Notes: a model not told the origin generated them from the sequence alone. A DNA stretch of 64,000 nucleotides from Parapristionchus giblindavisi (GCA_943737045.1 CALSFV010000267.1:62001-126000), one strand, 5' to 3'; positions 35,691 to 47,640 are shown, counted from the first letter of the stretch. Program-made: numbers and translations.

Positions 35691-37170
35691 TTAAGAGACC
35701 GGCTCGGTAAAAATTCACTACACCCCGGAAATTTCCCCTAGCAAAAGGATTCAGGCCTCCATGCTTTCATGGTGGAAGGTGGCCTGGCTCCTATTTACAA
35801 AAGTGTAGTGAGTGAGGCATTCGGTCTCCAACGCGGCCAACGGCAAAATTCCAAAGTCGAAAAAATGGCAAACTTCGAAAAATGATATTTTGCGAATGAA
35901 ACCAGTTAGCCTCGATATTGTTTCACGGTATAGTTGGTCATCTCAAAAGTGCGTAGAAACACTAGGAACATCGAATTGTGGACGTCTACAAACACGTTTT
36001 TCAGCATTTCCGCGAGATTTTCACCCAGTCAAAATCAATAGACCGTAACTTCCTATAGCACATAAAATAGCCCACACGATTCTGCACTAATAAAACACAA
36101 TTTCAAACAAATCGAAATTATTTCAGTATTTAAAAAAAATCAAAATATGCTGTTTTTTCGTCTCCAGACCACTTTCCTGGAGGGAATTGGATATGTTCTG
36201 CGTATCATGCGACATTCTGAGATGGGCTGGGTAAGAATCCACTGCAACTCAGAGGACTGGCGCGCTCCTGGAAAAGTCGATTTCCATGACCCGGGGTTCA
36301 TGGTCTCGAAATTTTTCATGACTGGAAAAGCTTCTTTCTTGTGGTCATCATGAAGCATGCTCACTGTGAATTACTACGAAATAGTTTTCATCGTTCCATC
36401 GATCTGTTAAAATTTTGCAGAAAAAAATTTGTTTGGAAAAATACGTAAATAATCGTAAATAATTCAAATCGCATCCACTTCATCTGAGATCACGATAATG
36501 ATAATACTTACTATCGGTCCTCCAAGATAGGCACACAATACTGGACATTTGTATTTTTTTAATTTTTTTAATTTTTTTATGAACCATGGGGTCATGGACA
36601 ATAAATCGAAATTCAACATTTCGACCATGACCCCCGGGTCATGGTTTACTTTTGGCAAGAGTACAAATGTCCAGTATTGTGTGCCTATCTTGGAGGACGG
36701 ACAGTACTGAAATAATTTTTAAATACTGAAATAATTTCGATTTGTTTGAAATTGTGTTTTATTAGTGCAGAATCGTGTGGGCTATTTTATGTGCTATAGG
36801 AAGTTACGGTCTATTGATTTTGACTGGGTGAAAATCTCGCGGAAATGCTGAAAAACGTGTTTGTAGACGTCCACAATTCGATGTTCCTAGTGTTTCTACG
36901 CACTTTTGAGATGACCAACTATACCGTGAAACAATATCGAGGCTAACTGGTTTCATTCGCAAAATATGATTTTTCGAAGTTTGCCATTTTTTCGACTTTG
37001 GAATTTTGCCGTTGGCCGCGTTGGAGACCGAATGCCTCAATCACTACACTTTTGTAAATAGGAGCCAGGTCACCTTCCACCATGAAAGCATGGAGGCCTG
37101 AATCCTTTTGCTAGGGGAAATTTCCGGGGAATGCTCAAAATGGTAACTAATTACGGAGCCTGTCTCTTAA
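35691..37170. mobile_element. TTAA-flanked long-TIR element with nested insertion
   Basis: Arms of about 440 bp (35691-36130 and about 36722-37170) are nearly identical inverted copies. Ends TTAAGAGACCGGCTCGG/TTAAGAGACAGGCTCCG match the 2735-4223 family. The centre contains an exon-like frame (36147-36353) and a second smaller palindrome (about 36508-36702) whose ends read TCCTCCAAGATAGGCACAC. Confidence 0.85.
36147..36353 (+). pseudogene. Gene-like fragment captured inside a fold-back element
   Basis: After a TCTCCAG the frame TTFLEGIGYVLRIMRHSEMG runs on to a TGA. It looks more protein-like than other frames in the element and is present once, only in the spacer, but I cannot match it to a family. 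It could be a transduced host exon or decayed transposase. Confidence 0.3.
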
Positions 37171-37769
37171 ACTTTTGTTTGCCAACATCTGCTAGATATA
37201 CGAAAAATGGTGTCAGCACTCTGAAACTTTGCTCTATATGTAGTAGATAATCAACTTTCATGATTTTGAATTTTCGGCACTACTCCGGCACCCCAGATAG
37301 CCTCAAAAGATTGCTGAGCTAGGATCGAACTAGATCAAAGATCGGTCAATCCGTAATTATAGTTTCGCTCTCCGAATCCCTAAACTAGGTTGTTCCAGTT
37401 ACCTGATCACTCTGATTACCTGAATGGGTTCAAAGGCTCCAACCCAAATCTGGGTTCTAGAGTAGTGACGAATTTTCTGTTTTCTTTCACTTTGGCGCCA
37501 CTTACCTCCTAGGTCAATATTCGAAAACCGTCTTAGGCAAGTAATTGATTTAACATATGTTAATGTCGCAAACTGGTTCGAATCATGCAAATTTGCACGC
37601 AATTTCCCCAATGGTTCTCTGCTTGATAAAAAATATCATTATATTGTATTGTGACACTATCGAGAATCGATCTACATATCATCATTATGGACATCGTACA
37701 GTTACTGTCTATCTACTAATATTATTATCTACCATCATATTATTAAAACATCGACCCAGCTTGTGTAAG

Positions 37770-38123
37770 GAAACAAAGTTCAAGAGGAACTGAAGAAATT
37801 TGAAGAAAAGATCGACAGTGCTAACAAGGCTGACAAGGTATATTTATAAATTTATATCTCTCTCAACATAGATGAATGTACTGAATTGTATTATATTAAA
37901 CATAAATGTAAACATTTTTGGTATATGCGATAGACATGAGAAGTTGGACATAATCATAGATTTATGTAATTTTTATTCGGAACAAATAGACAACGTAAGG
38001 CAAATGAAACGATGCATAAGAGGATGACAATCGCCTCCGTCTACGCACCTCACATTCGCCAAGCATGATGATTATTTTCAGAGACGACGTCAGTTCTTCT
38101 CCGATCGGGTGCTGATCTTGGAG
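37770..38123 (+). pseudogene. Two exons of a coiled-coil-like gene cut off by the palindrome
   Basis: Exon 37770-37837 encodes NKVQEELKKFEEKIDSANKA plus DK and ends at donor GTATAT; exon 38082-38123 follows an ATTTTCAG acceptor, encodes RRRQFFSDRVLILE and ends at donor GTACGA. Both joins are phase 0. The heptad-like E/K/L pattern suggests a coiled coil. No further exon is visible before segment A begins at about 38279, so the gene may be truncated by the duplication or continue beyond the window. Confidence 0.4.
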
Positions 38124-38958
38124 GTACGAGTGTGTCTAATTCAATATGTCACCCTATTGCTATGCTATGCGGTTGTTTCATGATCACGTTACTTATCGTA
38201 TTCATAATCTTCAATGTTATAATTCATCAACAAGAAGCCAAGGAATATTGTCAATTAATATCAAGTGATTTGGTTATTACCGGAATATCGCTCTTTTTGC
38301 AATAGTTTAATATTTTGGCATTGTATTTATGTTTTAAAATTTAAAATTAATAACTTTACGATGGCAGAAGATTATATAACTGCAGTAATCCATATCTCTA
38401 TCGTATCTCAGTGATGGCATACTGATAATTGCTAATATTTTGGTTAGTTTTTCAATATGTATTATTGTTTTAGACCATGTCATTAATTTTATTCATTCCA
38501 TTTTGACTACACATAATATATTTTCGTATTCATTGAAACAAGAAATGGCGTCATCTTAGGGATACTGTTGTGCTAGTCTCCAAGCAAGTTGTATTCATTA
38601 TGGTATCTTTAAGGTATGCTCTTTGCGCTACCAACTCTATCGTTGAAGTACGTTCACTTTAGTAGTTTAGACGTACTGCATTAACCATCCTTTTTACTTC
38701 TGTTTCTTAAGATCTCACGACTTAGTTTTACCCTCATTTTAGCTTGTCGAAGATTCGATAGATAGCATAAAAAGCCTAAGCCCATAAGCTTCATTATAGC
38801 TGTTTGGATCAACCGACCCTTTATAGTCCTTTTTATATCGAAAATAATTCTTTTATATATTAAATCGAGTGAAATCCATAATTATCTTCAAGAAGCATGC
38901 CTATAACTTCTAAAAGATAAATGTAGACTCGCTGTCGTTATGATCGGAATAACGAGAC

Positions 38959-39235
38959 TTGATAGATGGACTAATGAAAGAGTTAGAAGGAAGACTTTTG
39001 TTCGAGATTGGGAGAAGGAAGCGAAGAGAAGAAAATGCAATGAAATTGAGGAATATGGAAGAACAAAGATGGGCTAGGAAGTTGACTACATGGATACCTT
39101 ACAACCATATTAAAAGGAGACAGCCTGGACAACCTCCTCTACGTTGGTGAGATGAAGTGAGAAGAGTTATGGGATCGTTCTGGAGGTCTATACCAATGGA
39201 TGATGCTAATCGCGTCATTACTCATCTTACCTAAG
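38959..39235 (+). pseudogene. RTE-like LINE C-terminal fragment
   Basis: The frame contains RWARKLTTWIPYNHIKRRQP and GQPPLRW followed in frame by a TGA and then DEVRRVMGSFWRSIP. This matches the C-terminal tail of RTE-clade polyproteins (RW...W.P...KRPRGRPP.RW.D). No reverse-transcriptase core is present. An almost identical copy is at 48572-48848. Confidence 0.75.
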
Positions 39236-40630
39236 TTTGATATGATAAATGAATTTGAATTTGAGCATGATAAAGCAGTCAAAATGAAGATATGCTTGTT
39301 TAAAAAAGTGTATCGAGAACGAAGCATTGAAATGAAATGTTGGAACCACGGTTTACATGAGTTTATGTCTTTCATTGAAATATTGTGAACAATGGTGCAT
39401 ACAGTAAAAATAATATGACAAATTTATTTTGTAGATATTGTGTAACGTTTCATGCTTGCACGATATCGATTATATCACAATATCTATTGTATCAATAGTT
39501 TGAACAATGTGTATCTCTCTCCTAAAATGCCTATAGTATTGATTCCAAGATAGGAAGAGGCTCTCTCTCAGAGTAAGATCAGTGATAGAGTGGCCAGATG
39601 ATGAGAGCAGATCGATGGGCAGAGACGCAGAGAGTCATCGCGCGCGCTGAACTTGATTTAGCACAACTGTTGAGATGGGTGGCGGGCGGGGATCACTTCA
39701 CTGAAAAAATACAAAATTTTAAAAATAATAATTTTGATTAAATAAAAACGCTAATTGACTCCAATAGCTCTCCTGGTACAGATTTCGTTTAAAAAAGTCG
39801 AAATATATGTTATTAAAGATAGTAATATTCATAGCAAAGATTAATGTACATTATTAACATAATTTTTATTTTCTTATTCAGTTCATAAGAAGAAATGCGG
39901 CAGAGACCATTTATATTTACTTTATTAGTTTGTACACTTCTTGAGAAAAATCAGAATGGTTAATTAAACATTGTTATTTACCGCTCTTTCTTTTGTAAAA
40001 TTTATTTTTTTTCGCTTTAGTAACGTATTTAAATTTAAAATAAAGAACAGTACGATTCGATTCGAAAACTACAGCAATCCATATCTCAATCGGATCATTA
40101 CATTTTGACTACACATACTAATATTCATTGTATCAAGAAATGACGTCATCTTTGGGATACTGTAGTTCTGTAAGTTGTGTTCTTTATGGTATCTCTAAGG
40201 TATGCACACACTCTAGCAAAAGAGCGAGAGATTAATCATTACATTTTAACATATATATATATATACTATGATTCACAGTATTTCACACAAAAAACGTAAA
40301 TTCTTGTTTTCTATAGTTCCTCATTTCAACCAATAATCTTCTCTTTTCTACCTAACTCTCTCATAAATTTACATTTTTTTTAAATGTTGTCACATATTTC
40401 AGATGTATGACTAATTTAATCAAATTAAAAATTTATTTCATGTTTCGTTCTCGATTTCTTTATCAAATACTTCTATAGGTCTGTCAACATTCCTTTTATG
40501 ACTCTAAAACGCTACCACAAACGTCAGTTATAGTTCTATTGATTAGTTTTATTCGTTCAAGTAATGAAATATTAAAAATAGCAATAAGAGTTGAGCGCAA
40601 TTGGGAGTGTTTATCTTTTGCAATTCCTCT

Positions 40631-40708
40631 TGGGGGAATCGAACCTTCTCGGCGACCAACCGGAATGTTTAATTGTCCGAGCTCTTATCCACTAGGCCAT
40701 GGGTCCCT
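40631..40708 (-). other. tRNA-derived sequence (tRNA-Arg-like), not a functional tRNA
   Basis: The minus strand has A box TGGCCTAGTGGATAAG and B box GGTTCGATTCC with appropriate spacing, but the anticodon arm does not fold as a normal tRNA. Copies are at 50243-50320 (-) and 59041-59118 (+, diverged). Confidence 0.6.
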
Positions 40709-40764
40709 GTTAGAATGAATATCAAATGATCTACATATACTCCAACACCTCAGTACTAATATAC

Positions 40765-40855
40765 CGATGCATAGCTCCGCCCCTTTCAGATTAACCCTCT
40801 TTATATAGTGATTCCGTCTCCGCCTATTTAACTGCGCGGGCTTGGACACAGATCT
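40765..40855 (+). promoter_or_regulatory. GC-box/TATA module in segment A
   Basis: Two GGGCGG-type boxes (reverse strand here) flank TTTATATAG, followed by CCGCGCGGGCTTGGACA-like sequence. A diverged version is conserved in segment B (45776-45870), as well as at 50377-50467, 53883-53977 and 58903-58985. Conservation between otherwise diverged A and B suggests function, most simply a core promoter reading + here. Confidence 0.4.
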
Positions 40856-41581
40856 CAAACAATAACACACCCAAAATATCTTTATTACTTCGGAAAAGAG
40901 TAACCAGCAGTCGCCGCAGCAGCAGTCCGGACGTTGAAGGAAGCCAGGAGTAGGAAGGGCGTTGAAGGACAAGAGGAAGGAGGAGGAGTTGGAGGACACC
41001 TCAGCAGTGGAATCAGCGTCTAAGCAGTCCCCTACGTAGGATAGCAGTTTCACACATCATCATCATGCCAGTGAGATGTTCACCAGCGACGATGGAGACG
41101 ATCTTCTGACGATCTTCATCAGCCACGATGACGAATCGAAGAATCGACATGAAAAAGGATAAATTGCCACTGATTCATCGATTTTTATCATAATCTAATT
41201 TGTGTTTAAAGACAACTGTAAACTGTTTACACCATCACAAAACTTTTGAGCATCGCACTAGATTACAAAAGATTGCACTTCTTCCGCCAACGATATCACT
41301 AACTAATTATCACATTTTTCTTTGAAACGAACATGTTTTAGTAATGATTTGGAAAAAGAAAATTAACGAAATGATGACTATCAACAAATTAATGGTTGAG
41401 CGATTCTGTTATCGGAAGAAGGCCCGAAAAGATAGTAATTTGGTGCTCAAAAGCCGTGAAAAGAAAAAGTGGCGAGAGAGTGCGTAAAACGAGGAGTGTT
41501 CTCTGTTTTTCTTTTCTTTTCATGACTTTTGAGGAGAACATAAGATTAGCCAAGGTAAACTCGCACCTCCTAGAGCAACAA

Positions 41582-41722
41582 CTAATCGTAGATGATCTGA
41601 CGTCGTCTACGACGATATCCATCAAGGTTGACAAAAGTGACTCCAGAAGACGGAAGGCGTTCGTCATCCTGTAGGAGCTCGTGAAGAGTTAGTCGAGCTT
41701 CATGAACGACGGATTCCGTGCT
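41582..41722 (-). CDS. Exon of an unrecognised gene, copy 1
   Basis: Minus-strand acceptor CATTTCAG then 47 codons (STESVVHEARLTLHELLQ ... NLDGYRRRRRQIIYD) and TAG. Identical in 51194-51334. In the third copy (58024-58176, +) a substitution removes this stop and adds WLLL before TAG. No family recognised; the basic cluster is the only feature. Confidence 0.4.
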   Translation of the reverse strand, partial: STESVVHEARLTLHELLQDDERLPSSGVTFVNLDGYRRRRRQIIYD

Positions 41723-42618
41723 CTGAAATGGAGTTGATATTATCCAAAGTAATAGCTCAATGACAACTATCTCGAAGAACAGCAAAGCAATGAAAAGCGA
41801 GTTTCCAGAGCGGAGAGTTTCAAATTGAGAATGTGAATCTTAGACATGTTAGAGAGAACTACGAAAAAGGAATCGAGGGAAAAATATTCCAAACAAAATA
41901 AGAAGAACTTTTAATAACAGATCGATAATCACGAGAGATGTAGAGAAGAGAAAGAGACGATAAGGAAGAGACATAGCTGAAAATGGCAGGAAAATCAACG
42001 AGAATGAAGGGGCAAAACGAGCGAAGACTGCAAACGAACAGGATAAGATTGAGAACATGTTCTTCATGATAACCGTGAAAAATTGGAACACAATAGATTC
42101 AGAACTAGACAATGATAGTATTACTATATGCAAATTGCAGTAGGAGAGGTCAAATGAGCCATAGCAATAATGATGATGACGAAAGAAGGTTAGAGGAAGA
42201 GAGGAGAGAGTGACGAAGTGAGAACATGGAAAGAGGGAGAACTAGAGAGTGAAGTAGAGATGGGGAGAAAAACAAAGGGAAAGGAAGAGGAAGAGTTTGG
42301 AGAGAGAGGTACGTAGATTAGAGGGAGAAGGACATCGTGATAGAGAAGGATAGCAAGAGTCTGAACTATATTAATTACGAATCAAAATACGTGAAGTATA
42401 GCTAGAAGGGTGGAATGAGTAAAATAGAGAGGAAGAGGGACATAGGAGATATAGATGAAAACAGAGGGAAATAGATCGATAGGTTAGGGAATCACCTATG
42501 GGTCAACAATGCTGACTATTGATGGTAGAGCATAGTTTTCTTTTTCTGCACTCTCTCGTTGACCCCTACTCTCTCACCCTGTCTGTACTCTCTCACATTT
42601 GCACACTCTCTTCTATGA

Positions 42619-42813
42619 TCAAAGAACGATCACGTAATAACCAGGAAAAGAATGTCCGATGACTAAAGGAACAGGGTAGACCATTCCTTTCAATCCTTCC
42701 AGAACTTCTTGATCGAGCGCGTGAGCGGGTGTGCGTGCTCTTTGGCAATCCAATAAAACAACATCCTCGCTCACATATTCATTTATCGTCTCATTCCATC
42801 GTCCCGTATTCAT
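42619..42813 (-). CDS. 64-residue ORF of unknown function, left copy
   Basis: MNTGRWNETINEYVSEDVVL onward, with LDQEVLEGLKGMVYPVP and ending GYYVIVL; uninterrupted. Codon use and residue mix look protein-coding. The identical ORF is at 56933-57127 (+). It lies downstream, on the same strand, of the 150-bp TATA-containing block at 43208-43356. Function unknown. Confidence 0.4.
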   Translation of the reverse strand: MNTGRWNETINEYVSEDVVLLDCQRARTPAHALDQEVLEGLKGMVYPVPLVIGHSFPGYYVIVL

Positions 42814-43207
42814 CTCTCCTCTACTCAACTACAACTTCGATGACCGACTCGACGTCTCAACTTCCGAAGTACTCTACATTTGCAGTCGTCGTTCATCTAC
42901 CCACGGATTCGTCTGTTTGTTTAGTGAGGTATCCATCCCATCCCACCCCACCATATCGGTTATCTTTCGGTTATTGGGTTTTGTCTCATGCAATATCTTT
43001 TCGCGCTGACTTACCTTATTGTTAGTTGCAGCGCTCTGTCGTTCGGTAGTTTACGTCTGTGTATGAAATCATTGATAGGTTTGACAGAGCATTAGAATAA
43101 TCACCTATTGCGCTTTCATTGTTAGCGCACGCACACTCAGTTATTCGATAATAGGAGTAGAGTAGACCGCTCACTGCTTCCCCCATGTTCTCATATCGCA
43201 GTTATAT

Positions 43208-43356
43208 ATCGCACTTATTGTCCTCTGTCTCTCAGTACCGTAGCCTAATATGACCGTTCATGGGGTACTCCCGGTGGCGAGCAATTTATACTCCTCTCCG
43301 GGTTTACCCAATGTGCGGCTGGGTGTGGTGTCGAGGATAGGTTAGTGTAGTATTTC
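43208..43356 (-). promoter_or_regulatory. Conserved 150-bp block, unit 1
   Basis: About 94 percent identical to 44492-44640, although sequence on both sides diverges more. On the minus strand it contains AGTATAAATTGC, a TATA-like site. Inverted copies are at 56390-56538 and 55113-55261. It may be a promoter or a structured RNA. Confidence 0.45.
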
Positions 43357-44379
43357 GTATCTTTACACGTGTATCAGCTCTCCTTTATTCTACTGTATAC
43401 TCTTCATTACAGTAGCCCCTCTTTCCCTTACAAGAATTCTCCTCATCTAGTCCGTATCCCACTGTATACTCTCACTAATGAGCAATTAGCAGTCTTTCAG
43501 TCTTTATTTCATTTCCTTATCTTCCAGTATGTCTCTTTTCTAAGTTGCTCTTTGATCTTTGATTTTTACTCAGTCGTTCATCGTTCTTCTTTTTCAGATC
43601 CTACAGTCTCTCGTGATCGGCTTCCTTTCAACCGCTTGTCCGTCTCGTTTCAACGACTGCTCGGTTCAGAATGGCCATGAAAGGAGACGTCAATCACAAA
43701 TTGATGTTCTACTTCGAAAGGTATGTGTTTCTCAGCCCATATCGCATTCTAAAATGCAAAGAGATGAGTAAAGTGAAAAGCTGTGCACTTTCTTTTTGAA
43801 ACTTATGAACTTTTTAAATTAATTTTTAGTTGAACTTTTTTGAAGACACCTGATCGATTATGAGCTTTTGCTGCATATTTATCCTTGAATCTGGACAACG
43901 CTTTGCCAACAAAAATGACGTCACAAGGGGTAATGCCTTTGCCGAAAAACCTCCGCCTGTTATAGCGATGTCGCGTTCGTCGACTAAACGGTTTGAAAAT
44001 GTTCATGAATACGGCGTCAAAGCCTTAACGAAACGAAAACGTAGTTCAGAGTTCAAGGTTCAAAGTTCAAAGTTCACTGCAGTTCTCGTTGCTCTCGACC
44101 AAAAAGTATGCGGAAAGATAATATATTAGTCAATTGTAACAGCTATGAATTTATGATAATCTTTCCTTCTACAGGTCGACTTATCGTCATCATCGTCGTT
44201 GATGAGCTACGCCAACGGATTCTGGAGGCGACGTCGTCTTGTGCGTCACTTGGGTTAATACTACTACTACTCCAGTACGACGACGCGGTATTGTTGCTTA
44301 GAATGCTGCCCTTGGAAGTATATTTTTTCATTATAGTGGCCGAATCGTCGTTTCATCAGCTTGGTCTATGAGGTCGTCC

Positions 44380-44475
44380 GTGCAAGGATGTCATCTTCGG
44401 GAGAAATCGAATATACTTAACTGACGTCTGAAGGTGGACGTGCAATGGTGGAGTGCTACATTTCATTCTTCACTC
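44380..44475 (-). pseudogene. Unit 1 copy of a conserved ORF (interrupted)
   Basis: Minus strand reads LHVHLQTSVKYIR, then KMTSLHGRPHR and stops. The unit 2 relative (45554-45722) has LHIHIQTSVKYIR and KMTALLGRPHR and stays open longer. The H-V/I-H-L/I type changes suggest past selection on this frame. Confidence 0.35.
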
Positions 44476-44491
44476 GCACACAATGTACATA

Positions 44492-44640
44492 TCGCACTTA
44501 TTGTCCTCTGTCTCTCAGTACCGTAGCCCAATATGACCGTTCATGGGGTACTCCCGGTGGCGAGCAATTTATACTGCTCTCCGGGTTTACCTAATGTACG
44601 GCTGGGTGTGGTGTCGTTGATAGACTAGTGTAGTATTTCG
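44492..44640 (-). promoter_or_regulatory. Conserved 150-bp block, unit 2
   Basis: See 43208-43356. The repeat of this block defines two tandem paralogous units of about 1.3 kb inside segment B. Confidence 0.45.
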
Positions 44641-45553
44641 ATGTTTGAATGAGTATCGTGTATTAGTTCAATTTACCACAACCGTTCGCAGATTTCTTAC
44701 TGCATCCTTTCGTTCACTTACCATGATTACATACACTGTATACTCTGTCAAATGAGCAATTAGGGTTACATTGTTTGCGAGTTGGTACTCTGTCCTTTTC
44801 TCTGTAAATCTCAAGTCTTTTCAGATCCTGCAACCCTTCGTGATCGCTTGGATATCAACCTCTTGTCCGTCTCGTTTCAACGACTCCTCGATTCTGGTTG
44901 GCCAACGTGACCTCATTCTCTAATGGATGCTCTACTTTGAAAGGTCCTCCCATATCGTATTCAAAATGCAAAAAGATGAGAAAAGTGTCAAAAACTGTCC
45001 ACTTTCTTTTTGAAACTTTTGAACTCATTTTTGATTCATTTTCTTTTGAACCTTTTTTGACGTCATCTGCTCGATTATGAGCTGTGGCTGCATAGGTATC
45101 CATGAATCTGGACAAACGGTTTGTCGACAAACGTGACGTCACAAGGGATAATGCGAATACCTTTTCCGAAAAACCTCTGTCTGCTCTAGCGATGTCACGT
45201 TCGTAGACTTAACGGTTTGAAAATGTTCATGAATACGGTCTGAAAGCCTTCACGAAACGGAAACGCAGTTCAAAGTTCAAGGTTCAAAGTTCAAAGTTTT
45301 CACTTCTGTTCTCGTTGCTGTCGACCCAAAGAGTGTGCGGAAATATGAGAACGTAGTAAACTGTAAAATCTAAGAATATATTATATTCTCTCCTACAGGT
45401 AGACTGATTGTTTCGTCGTCATCATCGACGATTCTCATCTTCAACGTCGTTGATGAAATACTCCAACGGGTTCTGGAGACGATATCGATGCGACGTCGGC
45501 TTTTGCGCCTCTGTAGTGATGAATACTACTCGCCCTCTGCTCGGTATAGTTGC

Positions 45554-45722
45554 TTAGAATGCTTCCCTTGGAATTATCGAATATTTTTTTTTCATTATAG
45601 CGGCCGCATAACGTTTCAAAGCTTGTCGATGAGGTCGTCCGAGCAAGGCTGTCATCTTCATCGGGAGATGGCGAATATACTTGACGGACGTCTGAATGTG
45701 GATGTGCAATGGTTGTTTCACT
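45554..45722 (-). CDS. Unit 2 candidate ORF of unknown function
   Basis: The frame PLHIHIQTSVKYIRHLP, then KMTALLGRPHRQALKRYAAA and KKKYSIIPREAF ends TAA. No start codon is fixed. It lies about 60 bases downstream of the GC-box/TATA module (45776-45870) on the same strand. A different overlapping frame (45441-45818) is longer but shows no paralogue conservation. Mirrored at 54031-54199. Confidence 0.35.
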
Positions 45723-45775
45723 GCCTTCCAATTTGAATAAAGTTTTTTGGGGTGTGATTTTTGTAAGCGGTGTCC

Positions 45776-45870
45776 AAGCCCGCGAAGTTAAATGGGCGGA
45801 GTCAGAATCAATATACAAACAAGGTTAAGCAGAAATGGGCGGAGCTACATATCTGTGTACACATATGGGT
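45776..45870 (-). promoter_or_regulatory. GC-box/TATA module in segment B
   Basis: Reverse-strand CCGCCC boxes flank GTATATTGATTC; aligned with the segment A modules. Confidence 0.4.
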
Positions 45871-46604
45871 TCGAGAGAGTTTATGTAATATGCAAATCCT
45901 TTAACGTATCATATAGTATTTGACTGCTGGAAAGATCAGGAGATATTAAATCGATAATAATTAGTTATATCTTTTACTATATTTGCTTACTTCCAAAATT
46001 AGTATAAAATATCATGTGTAACGTTCCATAGTAGTGATTTGTTCAATGCGTTTTAGTATAGAAGAACAGAAACAGAAGTAAAAAATGACGGTTAATGCAG
46101 TACGTCTAAACTACAAAAGTGAACGTACTTCAACGATAGAGTTGGTAGCGCAAAGAGCATACCTTAAAGATACCATAATGAATACAACTTGCTTGGAGAC
46201 TAGCACAACAGTATCCCTAAGATGACGCCATTTCTTGTTTCAATGAATACGAAAATATATTATGTGTAGTCAAAATGGAATGAATAAAATTAATGACATG
46301 GTCTAAAACAATAATACATATTGAAAAACTAACCAAAATATTAGCAATTATCAGTATGCCATCACTGAGATACGATAGAGATATGGATTACTGCAGTTAT
46401 ATAATCTTCTGCCATCGTAAAGTTATTAATTTTTAATTTTAAAACATAACTACAATGCAAAAATATTAAACTATTGCAAAAAGAGCGATATTCGTGTAAA
46501 TTATACCAGTTTAATTACAGACTGTCCGGCCCGATCACACCATTCTTTGTATATATTTATTTATTTGATACACCCGTGACACGTGTGACAGCACGGGTGT
46601 ATGT

Positions 46605-46951
46605 TTAAAGATGGTGGCCCGCGAATGTTCATATAAATCACTACACTCCTCTTGTGCGAATACAAAGTGATATGCGAAGACTTAGCTCAGTCAGTCATCT
46701 ATCCCATAGCGCAGTGGCAAACATTCAGACTCGTTACCCGTTTGACGCAAGTTCGAAACCTATTGCCAAATTTCTTCAATTTTCAAAGAGCGCGCCCTTC
46801 CCTGAACCGGCATGATGGTTCATTGATGTTTCTAGCGATCAATAAGATAGATCAGCATAAAATAAATAGCGCATTGTATATAGAATCACTTTTGCTACCT
46901 TTCTGTCTTCACAGTTTGTTGACGAAGATATTCGTGGGACACCACCTTTAA
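46605..46951 (+). mobile_element. TTAA/tRNA-like MITE, copy in segment B
   Basis: Ends TTAAAGATGGTGGCCCGCG and GGGACACCACCTTTAA. A box TAGCGCAGTGGC near 46707, B box AGTTCGAAACC near 46750. Adjacent on the left is a strong hairpin (GATACACCCGTG...CACGGGTGTAT, 46567-46603). Its inverted copy is at 52802-53148. The second palindrome (46010-48325) lacks this insertion on its right side, so it inserted into one arm only. Confidence 0.75.
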
Positions 46952-47569
46952 ATGGTCTATGTTGCATTTCTTTTTTTATGAACTGAATAAGCAAATAAAA
47001 ATTATGTTAATAACGTACATTAATCTTTGTTATGAATATTACTATCTTTAATAACATATATTTCGACTTTTTTAAACGAAATCTGTACCAGGAGAGCTAT
47101 TGGAGTCAATTAGCGTTTTTTATTTAATCAAAATTATTATTTTTAAAATTTTGTATTTTTTCAGTGAAGTTAACCCCGTGTTCATACTATTGATACAATC
47201 GATATTGTGATATAATCGATATTGCAATGTTATTGATATTGTGCACTAGTGAAATAATGTATTATACTATTTTTTTAGCTTTTCCTCTTTTCAACATTCA
47301 TCAAATCAATCAAGTAAAAAATGAAGAACAGAGAATACTGTAGAATACGGTAGATTTTATACATCATTCATAGAATATTTTATTGTACGGTAAGGTTGCC
47401 CTATTCTAACTCCCTTCATAAGTTGTAATACACACAATATTCTCACCAAACTGAAAACCAGAAAGATCAATTTTAAAGAAGGGGGCCAGGAGATATAGGG
47501 TGCACTATTGTCATGGCTAACGTGGGAAGTAGGAAGTGGCACTCTATTCTCTATTAGAATTGAGAGATT

Positions 47570-47640
47570 GAGCGCATAGAGCGTGTGGTTAGTAGTCGGC
47601 GCTTGTAATCGCGCCACGCGGTTTCGATTCCCGTTTGCAA
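47570..47640 (+). other. tRNA-Thr(TGT)-like sequence
   Basis: GTTTCGATTCC resembles a B box, and CTTGTAA at 47602-47608 matches a Thr anticodon loop with paired flanks (GGCG/CGCC). The acceptor stem does not pair, so it is probably a SINE-like relic. Mirrored at 52113-52183. Confidence 0.45.

Larger units (their letters stand above)
38279..42409 (+). repeat. Segment A, copy 1 (of a 4.13-kb duplicated block)
   Basis: Matches 47892-52033 in direct orientation at an offset of about 9612-9614 with only a handful of substitutions and short indels (one is a 12-bp GAAAGA expansion in copy 2). It contains an RTE LINE scrap, an RTE-independent terminal unit repeated at 39960-40210, a reversed tRNA-like unit and a GC-box/TATA module. 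Confidence 0.9.

Noticed and set aside
43208..43356. 5S rRNA, U1/U4 snRNA or SL RNA
   Set aside because: Compared by eye with the nematode consensus features of these RNAs; no Sm site, SL or 5S box arrangement was found.
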